A stretch of DNA of 64,000 nucleotides. It comes from Brucella sp. 21LCYQ03 (GTDB lineage: Bacteria; Pseudomonadota; Alphaproteobacteria; Rhizobiales; Rhizobiaceae). Numbering within the stretch: position 1 is the stretch's first letter; every line of letters starts with the position of its first letter. The stretch lies in assembly GCF_023554105.1 (NCBI RefSeq), contig NZ_JAMJWE010000003.1:62001-126000 (forward strand), written 5' to 3'. Shown in pieces: positions 57,890 to 64,000 of the stretch. The notes under the pieces were generated by a model that was not told the origin of the DNA, did not search any database, and was given only the letters and a program-made list of their open reading frames with translations. The translations under genes and the position numbers were made by a program.

Positions 57890-59417
57890 TTTCTGTGTTG
57901 AGCAGTTTGACCGGTGTTAGGAAAAGTATCTTTAAATCGAACCAGAGTGACCAGTTTTCAATGTAGTAAAGGTCATATTCGGTTCGCATCATTATCTTGT
58001 CTTTGTTATCTATTTCGCCGCGCCAACCATTTATCTGGGCCCATCCGGTCACTCCGGGTTTGACTCGGTGGCGGGCAAAATATCCCTCTACTACCTCATT
58101 AAAGAGCACATTATGCGAGTGAGCAGCGACTGCGTGCGGGCGCGGTCCCACCAATGATAGTGAGCCAGTCAGTGAATTGAAGAACTGCGGAAGTTCGTCG
58201 ATCGATGCCTTGCGAATGAAGCGCCCCACACGCGTTACGCGTGGATCATTCTTTGTCACTACATTGCGGGCAGCCGGGTCGCTTTGTTCCGCATACATTG
58301 AGCGGAATTTCCAGACATTGATGATTTCATTATTAAAGCCGTGACGCTTTTGCTTGAAAAGTACCGGGCCCTTGCTGTCCAGTTTGATTGCAATGGCGGT
58401 TGCCAACATGATAGGCGATAAAAATATGATTCCAAGCATGCTGAAAACGATGTCGAAGATACGCTTGGCCACCGAATCCCAATCGTTGATCGGCTTGTCG
58501 AAGATGTCGAGCATCGGCACGGTGCCGATGTAGGAATAGGCACGAGGGCGAAAACGTAAATGGCTATTTACGGCTGACAAACGTATGTCGACAGGTAAAA
58601 CCCAAAGTTTATTCAAAATTTTCAGTATGCGCTCTTCAGCGCTGATTGGCAGCGACACAATTAACATATCGATATGCGCAATTCGTGCAAATTCTATCAG
58701 TTCCTTGATGTTACCCAGCTTAGGATAGCCAGCAACGATGGGTGGAGAGCGTTTGTCGCCGCGATCATCGAATATTCCGCAAATGCGGATATAATTATCT
58801 GATTGTTGTTCCAGCGAGCGGATTAATGCTTCTGCACTCGGTCCGCCGCCAACGATGACTGCGCGACGTTCCATTATGCCGTTTCGCGCCCAGCGCCGGA
58901 TCCGCCATGATACGAAAAGGCGTGAAATCAGCAGGACGATTAATCCGCTTATTGCCCAGATCAGGAACCATGCGCGGGAGAAGTCGGAAGAAACCTTGAA
59001 TAGGAAGCCGGTTACTGCAACCAGACCCAGAATTGCTGCCCAGGTCATAAAAATACGTTTGATATGGCGGCTGGGACTGCGAAGAATATTTATTTGATAG
59101 CCGTTATTCATCTCCATGATTATCACGAAAATCGCGCTGCTACCGATTATAATCAGAAAATAATACAGAATATGTGGGGTGTTAAAGTCGACATAATATG
59201 AAAAACTGAACAGGCCTGTTGCGAAAATGATGCCGAATTCAATTAATCGTATAACACCGCTCACCATGCTGGGTGATAATGTGTCGCGCGCATATTGTGC
59301 AGCCATCTGGCGCGCCATCAGGTTCAGCTCGGTCTTCTCACTTTGTTTGGAACTGCCCACACCAGTGGCATTATCTGCTTCTGGGCCAACCGAAGTGGGC
59401 GTATCTCTGTTCCGCAA
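57879..59417 (-). CDS. Undecaprenyl-phosphate glucose phosphotransferase
   Basis: A 512-residue polyisoprenyl-phosphate hexose-1-phosphate transferase of the WcaJ/ExoY type. After an N-terminal four-helix part (to ~150) is a Rossmann-like domain ([19 protein letters not shown]). The C-terminal catalytic domain has [71 protein letters not shown] and [16 protein letters not shown]. It puts the first sugar phosphate on undecaprenyl phosphate for an exopolysaccharide. The Wza-like gene lies upstream on the same strand. Confidence 0.9.
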   Translation of the reverse strand: MRNRDTPTSVGPEADNATGVGSSKQSEKTELNLMARQMAAQYARDTLSPSMVSGVIRLIEFGIIFATGLFSFSYYVDFNTPHILYYFLIIIGSSAIFVIIMEMNNGYQINILRSPSRHIKRIFMTWAAILGLVAVTGFLFKVSSDFSRAWFLIWAISGLIVLLISRLFVSWRIRRWARNGIMERRAVIVGGGPSAEALIRSLEQQSDNYIRICGIFDDRGDKRSPPIVAGYPKLGNIKELIEFARIAHIDMLIVSLPISAEERILKILNKLWVLPVDIRLSAVNSHLRFRPRAYSYIGTVPMLDIFDKPINDWDSVAKRIFDIVFSMLGIIFLSPIMLATAIAIKLDSKGPVLFKQKRHGFNNEIINVWKFRSMYAEQSDPAARNVVTKNDPRVTRVGRFIRKASIDELPQFFNSLTGSLSLVGPRPHAVAAHSHNVLFNEVVEGYFARHRVKPGVTGWAQINGWRGEIDNKDKIMMRTEYDLYYIENWSLWFDLKILFLTPVKLLNTENAY

Positions 59418-59907
59418 AGTTCTGCTCCTACCAACCTCGAATGCTGGGCTATGTTTAAACTTAATTCCTAAGAAAATGATGTTTAAAAATCTACGATTGA
59501 CGTGCGCCTGTCAGGGGGCTTGTTTCAAGGTAAATTAATTCTCTAGAGCCGCCAATCGCAAGCAGCCTGAACTCTTTTATCGAATATAAACAAAGTGGCT
59601 TCGGAGTGCACATCCTAAAATTGTTATGTCTTTTGGGATGTGCACTCGAATTTGAAAGTGTCGCTAATGGCAAGCTTTAGTGAGGCACTGTTAATTAGGG
59701 TACGGGCTACGCGAGACTTTAAAAAACCCGTAAAAGTGAGACGAATATACAGACAAAAGCGCGATTTTTCACACGTTTGCTTTCCATAAAGTTCGACTGC
59801 AATTTACTGAAGACAAATGAGCTCTATAGGTTGGCATTCAATATCCAAAGCTAAATGGGAGCTTACGAGAGTGACTGATGAGCGGTAAGTACATTGCCGT
59901 TGTTTCA
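59418..59907 (-). other. 490-bp gap in the exopolysaccharide locus
   Basis: No supported gene. It contains a strong 17-bp inverted repeat at 59604-59647. Frames here are short and lack ribosome sites. Confidence 0.55.
59604..59647. repeat. 17-bp inverted repeat
   Basis: GAGTGCACATCCTAAAA and TTTTGGGATGTGCACTC pair (one G-T) around a 10-nt loop. There is no clear T-run. It may be a remnant of a mobile element, a regulatory site or an mRNA-end structure. Confidence 0.6.
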
Positions 59908-60498
59908 TCAGAAAAAACGTTCACGAACATAAACCGTATCGCCTGGCAGAATGGGATCAGAAATAGATACGCGGCCGGTTAAAACTTTGTCATTGATCGT
60001 GCGTGTTATGTCCACATTGTCTTGATTGGCGCGTGGCGAAAACCCGCCTGCGGCAGCAATGGCTTTCTGCACTGTCATGCCCGGTACATAAGAATACTGG
60101 CCCGCACCGCCCACTTCTCCCATAATGAAGATCGGACGATAGCGATCGACTTCAACGCTGACGTCAGGGTCGCGCAAAAAACCGCCACGAAGCTTTGTGG
60201 CGATGATTGCTTCGAGTTGTTTAACTGTCTTACCGTTCGCTGGGATGCTACCGATTAGGGGAAAAGCGATATAGCCCGACTGATCGACATTGTAATTGTT
60301 TGTCAGGTTGGCCTGCTCAAAAACAGTTATACGCACACGATCACCGGCGTTAAGCAGATAAGGTTCGTTCAATCCGGCGTGAAATGCCTCGGGCGCGGGG
60401 CGATAGCTTGAGCATGCGGAAAGCATCATAGCGGCGATGCCAAGCGCGACGAGAGCCAATCGGCCTATGCGCCTATTATGAGTTTTCTGCACCGTCAT
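59908..60498 (-). CDS. Wza-like polysaccharide export lipoprotein
   Basis: A 196-residue outer-membrane polysaccharide export protein. The start at 60498 follows GAGGCGAGA; an upstream ATG at 60531 is weaker. The signal peptide ends with the lipobox LSAC. The Poly_export motif is LLNAGDRVRITVFEQANLTN, followed by YNVDQSGYIAFPLIGSIPAN and a SLBB-like part, FIMGEVGGAGQYSYVPGMTV. It is shorter than Wza and lacks its long C-terminal barrel helix, as in ExoF-type proteins. It acts with the phosphotransferase in exporting an exopolysaccharide. Confidence 0.85.
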   Translation of the reverse strand: MTVQKTHNRRIGRLALVALGIAAMMLSACSSYRPAPEAFHAGLNEPYLLNAGDRVRITVFEQANLTNNYNVDQSGYIAFPLIGSIPANGKTVKQLEAIIATKLRGGFLRDPDVSVEVDRYRPIFIMGEVGGAGQYSYVPGMTVQKAIAAAGGFSPRANQDNVDITRTINDKVLTGRVSISDPILPGDTVYVRERFF

Positions 60499-60817
60499 TC
60501 TCGCCTCGGTCTTTCCGAAAAGACTTGCCATATTTCCAGATTCGAATTGGAATTTCTTAATTCCGATAATGACGTTATCGATTGATTAAGGTTAATGGCT
60601 GGTAAAGAATGTCAAATCTAACGAAAAATCTTCGTGCAGCCACAATCGTTTTTGCAGATTAGCGGCTTAATATTCTTGTTAGCTTGTAATGTTGCTATCT
60701 TAGAATAGAAGTAGCCAAAATTGAAATGATGCTCATATAGACTGCAATTGACTTCGAATCTGCGCCTCTCTCGAAAGGTGATAGTATATTTAAGGTTCGT
60801 GCTGGAAGTCGCTTATT
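60499..60817. other. 319-bp divergent intergenic region
   Basis: Between the Wza-like gene (-) and the ExoP/CpsD-like gene (+). No gene is supported. It is A/T-rich and must hold both promoters. Frames upstream of 60818 stop quickly, so the ExoP-like gene does not extend further 5'. Confidence 0.5.
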
Positions 60818-61468
60818 ATGTTGCGTGCTTTAATTCCTACTGACGAAAGTGCATCTCAAATGTCGGATAGTTCAATTAGTGTGAAGGCTGTTGCTAATCG
60901 TCTTATTGCAGAAAGATTTAAACGTGTTGTCGCTGTATCACCTGAAGGCGATGATGCATCAGCCACAACGGTAAAACTGTCACGTGAATTGGCAGATCGT
61001 CGACGCCGTGTAATTTTTATCGATATGACGGCCTTGGGTACAATGGGCCGAATGATGCTCGACAGCGCCAATTGCGCTGGAATAACCGAGCTTCTTGCTG
61101 GTGAGCGTAGCTTTAAAGATGTTATCCATACGGATAATTATTCTCAGGCACATGTCATGCCGTTGGGCAGAGTGGCGCCTGAAATTGCAATGCGCGCTGC
61201 TGCTCGCTTGCCACATATTCTGGATGCTCTGGAAACCGCGTATGATTTTGTCGTGGTTGAGTGCGGTGCTTCAACATCGCGTCAAATAGGACGCATCACT
61301 CATGAACCTGTTGCTATAATCATGAACATTGTTGACCCCGATGATAGCCGAGTTCTTACGGCGGCGGTTGATATGGATCATAGTGGATACGAAGATGTGA
61401 TTATCTTGATGGACGTTCGTGAGCGATCGGAAGAGCTATATGTTGACACACCGCAACCCGCAGCATGA
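60818..61468 (+). CDS. ExoP/CpsD C-terminal-like protein with degenerate P-loop
   Basis: A 216-residue protein related to the cytoplasmic ATPase part of ExoP/Wzc polysaccharide co-polymerases. The usual order is there: a Walker A-like loop (AVSPEGDDASATTVKLSREL, residues 39-58), Walker A' (RVIFIDMTALGT), a middle ITELLAGERSFKDVI and a Walker B-like DFVVVECGAS. The Walker A Gly-Lys-Ser/Thr is absent (DDASATT). The tyrosine-rich tail of bacterial tyrosine kinases is missing. It is probably a non-kinase partner or a decayed fragment. It lies next to the Wza-like gene. Confidence 0.7.
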   Translation: MLRALIPTDESASQMSDSSISVKAVANRLIAERFKRVVAVSPEGDDASATTVKLSRELADRRRRVIFIDMTALGTMGRMMLDSANCAGITELLAGERSFKDVIHTDNYSQAHVMPLGRVAPEIAMRAAARLPHILDALETAYDFVVVECGASTSRQIGRITHEPVAIIMNIVDPDDSRVLTAAVDMDHSGYEDVIILMDVRERSEELYVDTPQPAA

Positions 61469-61542
61469 ATTTATATTAAAATTAGTATGATCGCTCATTT
61501 ACTTGAATCAAAATCAGAACAGCGTCGGTGCTTACGCGATTA

Positions 61543-61761
61543 TCAATGACGCTTCTGGCGTGGAGGCTGTGCCATCCACCAGATGATTGCCATCGCAGGC
61601 AAAACCCAGAGAATTCCGGTTAGGAAAAAATAGAGCAGATGGACCCATGCCGGCGATTCTGCCAGCTGTGCAACAGCGATTATCGTCGCAAACACTGCAT
61701 AGATTATCACCAGAGCTACAAGTAGAAATGTACCGATGAGTTTCTTCAGCCGAACGGGCAT
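61543..61761 (-). CDS. DUF2842 small membrane protein
   Basis: A 72-residue protein starting at the ATG at 61761, with GGGAG upstream. Two hydrophobic helices are seen: LLVALVIIYAVFATIIAVA and FFLTGILWVLPAMAIIWWM. The tail is basic (PPRQKRH). DUF2842 proteins are usual in alphaproteobacteria, of unknown role. It is divergent from ctaA, with which it is often linked. Confidence 0.82.
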   Translation of the reverse strand: MPVRLKKLIGTFLLVALVIIYAVFATIIAVAQLAESPAWVHLLYFFLTGILWVLPAMAIIWWMAQPPRQKRH

Positions 61762-61908
61762 GGTTTTCTCCCTCTTTCCATGTCTCACTATCGCGTGAGG
61801 ACAAGCAAAGGAAGCGAAAACGCGTCGGCTTGTCGCGTGAAGTTGTCTTGTAACCCTTTATCCTATGCTGCATGTATCCCTTTGCATGATATTAAAGGAT
61901 AAGATGGC

Positions 61909-62982
61909 ATGACGGCAGTTTCTATTCGACAAGAAGGGCAGGGTGCAACGCGATCAAAAGATGATAGCAATCGTCGGCTGATCCGCTATTGGCTCTACGC
62001 AGTTTTTGTCGTGCTGATTGCGATTGTCATGGTTGGTGGTGCAACCCGCATGACGGGTTCAGGCCTGTCGATTACCGAATGGAAACCCATCCATGGCGTT
62101 ATTCCGCCGCTCAATCATGCTGAGTGGATGGAAGAGTTCGATAAATATCGGCAGATTCCACAATATCAGCAGATCAACAAAGGCATGTCACTGGAAGCCT
62201 TCCAGTCGATCTTCTGGTGGGAATGGGCGCATCGTATGCTGGCCCGTTTCGTGGGCTTTCTGGTTGCTGTTCCGCTCGCCTTTTTCTGGCTGACTGGCCG
62301 TCTCAACACGACACTGAAATATCGCATGCTGGGACTGCTCGCATTGGGTGGCTTTCAGGGTGCTATTGGCTGGTGGATGGTGGCGTCGGGCCTGAGCGAG
62401 CGCACAAGTGTTAGCCAGTACCGGCTTGCAATCCATTTGACGACTGCCTGCTTAATCATAACAGCAGTGTTCTACATCGCCCGCGGTTTGGTGAAATATA
62501 CCGAACGACCCGCAGAGCGTGCGATCCAGCGTTTCGCAGGATGGTTGGTATTTGCCGTGCTTGTGCAGATTTATCTTGGTGGTCTGGTTGCCGGTCTTCA
62601 TGCTGGTCTGACCTTTAATACATGGCCTTTGATGGATGGAGCGATCATCCCATCCGATTTGTTCATTCAGTCGCCTTGGTGGATCAATCTGTTCGAGAAC
62701 CCGAAAACCGTGCAATTCGCGCATCGCATGTTTGCTTATACGGTCGTGGTGCTTGCCATCTTACATATGGTGCAGGTTTGGAAACATGCGGCAGGGACGA
62801 CCCATGCGCGTCGCACAATCGTTCTGCTCAGTCTGATACTCATTCAGGCTGTAATTGGTATCGTGACGCTTCTATTGAGCGTGCCGATTGATTTGGGTCT
62901 GACGCACCAGTTTGTTGCGCTTTTGGTGCTTGCCTTTGCCGTAGCCCACTGGCGGGCAACCAAGGGCGCTTATCAGGAATAA
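61909..62982 (+). CDS. ctaA: Heme A synthase
   Basis: A 357-residue COX15/CtaA membrane protein, which converts heme O to heme A for cytochrome oxidase. Eight helices are expected; the first has [20 protein letters not shown] followed by [19 protein letters not shown]. Heme-ligand His residues are placed in [17 protein letters not shown] and in [16 protein letters not shown]. The start is the ATG at 61909, since an ATG six bases earlier stops at once. Confidence 0.94.
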   Translation: MTAVSIRQEGQGATRSKDDSNRRLIRYWLYAVFVVLIAIVMVGGATRMTGSGLSITEWKPIHGVIPPLNHAEWMEEFDKYRQIPQYQQINKGMSLEAFQSIFWWEWAHRMLARFVGFLVAVPLAFFWLTGRLNTTLKYRMLGLLALGGFQGAIGWWMVASGLSERTSVSQYRLAIHLTTACLIITAVFYIARGLVKYTERPAERAIQRFAGWLVFAVLVQIYLGGLVAGLHAGLTFNTWPLMDGAIIPSDLFIQSPWWINLFENPKTVQFAHRMFAYTVVVLAILHMVQVWKHAAGTTHARRTIVLLSLILIQAVIGIVTLLLSVPIDLGLTHQFVALLVLAFAVAHWRATKGAYQE

Positions 62983-63010
62983 AAAAAGCCCGGCTTCAAG
63001 CCGGGCTTTT
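62983..63010. terminator. Terminator between ctaA and argC
   Basis: AAAAGCCCGGC-TTCAA-GCCGGGCTTTT is a strong stem with A and T runs on both sides, between convergent genes. Confidence 0.9.
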
Positions 63011-63025
63011 CATTTCAACATTAGC

Positions 63026-63958
63026 TTATTTGCCAAGCATCAGGTTCATGTTCTGAACAGCGGCACCCGATGCACCTTTGCCGAGATTATCGAGCAGTGC
63101 AACGAGATTGACCTGATTGTCGCCTTCGGTGCCAAACACGAACAGCTTCATGCCGTCCTTGCCTGCAAGCTCTTCAGCATCAACGCGCGAAAGCTTGCTG
63201 CTTTCTTCAAGCGAAACCACTTCCACAATGTCCTGACCCGCATAATGCGCGGTCAGAGCGGCATGGATATCCTTGAGTGATGGATTGCCTTCAAGTTCAG
63301 TCACAAACAGCGGCACCTGAACGATCATGCCCTGCGGGAAACGGCCCACGCTTGGCGCGAAAATCGGACGACGATCCAGACGGCCATGCAATTGCAGTTC
63401 CGGCACATGCTTGTGATGCAGCGGCAGACCGTACAGGAAATTGTTCGATGCCAGATGTTCAGGATGATCCTTGTCTTCCATCTGCGCGATCATCTGCTTG
63501 CCGCCGCCGGTATAGCCCGAAACCGCATTAACGCTGATCGGATAATCTGCGGCCAGCAAGCCTGCATCACGCAATGGGCGCACCAATGCGATGGCACCTG
63601 TCGGATAGCAGCCGGGATTGGCAACGAGACGTGCTTCCGCAATCCGCTCGCGCTGGCCTTTGGCAAGCTCGGCAAAGCCATAGGCCCAGTCGGAATGAAT
63701 ACGATGTGCTGTCGATGTATCGATAATCCGTGTCGCGTTATGGCCTTCAAGCAGCGCGACGGATTCTTTGGAAGCATCATCTGGCAGGCAGAGAATTGCG
63801 ATGTCGGCGGCGCGCAGATAGTCGGCGCGCAGATCCTTGTTGCGGCGCTCGGCTTCCGGGATTGAAATCACTTCAAGATCGTCGCGTTCGGCAAGGCGGC
63901 TGCGAATTTGCAGACCAGTTGTGCCGTGTTCGCCGTCGATGAAGATTTTCGGTTTCAT
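63026..63958 (-). CDS. argC: N-acetyl-gamma-glutamyl-phosphate reductase (type 2)
   Basis: A 310-residue NADPH-dependent enzyme of arginine synthesis. The N-terminus has [19 protein letters not shown], and the catalytic Cys is in [20 protein letters not shown]. The length, ~310, and the [10 protein letters not shown] opening mark the shorter ArgC type of alphaproteobacteria. The gene is complete; its promoter probably lies beyond the window edge. Confidence 0.95.
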   Translation of the reverse strand: MKPKIFIDGEHGTTGLQIRSRLAERDDLEVISIPEAERRNKDLRADYLRAADIAILCLPDDASKESVALLEGHNATRIIDTSTAHRIHSDWAYGFAELAKGQRERIAEARLVANPGCYPTGAIALVRPLRDAGLLAADYPISVNAVSGYTGGGKQMIAQMEDKDHPEHLASNNFLYGLPLHHKHVPELQLHGRLDRRPIFAPSVGRFPQGMIVQVPLFVTELEGNPSLKDIHAALTAHYAGQDIVEVVSLEESSKLSRVDAEELAGKDGMKLFVFGTEGDNQVNLVALLDNLGKGASGAAVQNMNLMLGK

Positions 63959-64000
63959 GCGCTTTGCCTTTAATTTCAGTAAGTTACATCAATATTCGGA

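Noticed and set aside
60499-60817. A frameshifted 5' half of ExoP upstream of the ExoP-like gene
   Set aside because: All frames there are short and show no ExoP-like residues; a stop lies just before the start in the same frame.

Overview
The window reads as a chromosomal segment of an alphaproteobacterium of the Brucellaceae (Brucella/Ochrobactrum group). This is an inference from gene content and order: purM-purN, ppk-ppx-rnd-aspS, nrdR-ribD-ribE-ribH-nusB, yceD-plsX-fabH-ihfA-merR, the aapJQMP transporter, an LdtR/LdtP pair and Mg-type HemB. No rRNA is present to settle the genus. Coding density is high, most genes have clear Shine-Dalgarno sites, and intrinsic terminators are easy to see.

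Layout. 1-9 kb: 3' end of a molybdopterin oxidoreductase, a DUF992 protein, purM-purN, a perM-hdaA-epimerase operon, an SH3 protein and a divergent SDR. 9-14 kb: tRNA-Pro(TGG), an NDUFS4-like complex I subunit, tRNA-Arg(TCT), three very small proteins, a GluR0-like receptor channel, metC and a PAP2 phosphatase. 14-22 kb: the general amino-acid ABC transporter aapJQMP, three VOC-fold proteins, an FAD monooxygenase and a zf-CHCC protein. 22-33 kb: ppk-ppx behind a candidate Pho box, rnd, aspS, a periplasmic protein of unknown function and parC. 33-40 kb: bpt, an RDD protein, hemB, a 3-hydroxyisobutyryl-CoA hydrolase, DUF6163, ldtR and ldtP. 40-53 kb: glyA, nrdR and riboflavin genes, nusB, hppA behind a structured leader, bamE, a cytochrome bc1 assembly chaperone, yceD-plsX-fabH-ihfA and merR. 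53-64 kb: gdx (sugE) and an orphan atpB, an MBL hydrolase, tRNA-Pro(GGG), an orphan HsdR-N-like protein, marC, ynfA, a small exopolysaccharide locus, ctaA and argC.

The most striking locus is 52.7-53.9 kb on the minus strand. Two tandem pairs of hairpins, each with an ACGR tetraloop on a G/C stem, match the guanidine-II (mini-ykkC) riboswitch. One pair precedes the guanidinium exporter gene gdx. The other precedes a stand-alone, divergent paralogue of the ATP synthase F0 subunit a, in which the conserved Asn four residues after the essential Arg is Val. In the atpB leader, the CCCC arm of the second hairpin can instead pair with the GGGG of the Shine-Dalgarno site, which gives a simple translational switch. 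This suggests a guanidine-inducible remodelling of the proton path of ATP synthase alongside guanidinium export.

Other notable items are a ~38 bp element duplicated exactly 100 bp apart upstream of ldtP, an ionotropic-receptor-like channel with a non-potassium pore motif, an SDR lacking its YxxxK pair, an ExoP/CpsD-like protein without a P-loop lysine, three copies of a dispersed palindromic repeat, and a 12-bp sequence shared immediately downstream of two different tRNA genes.
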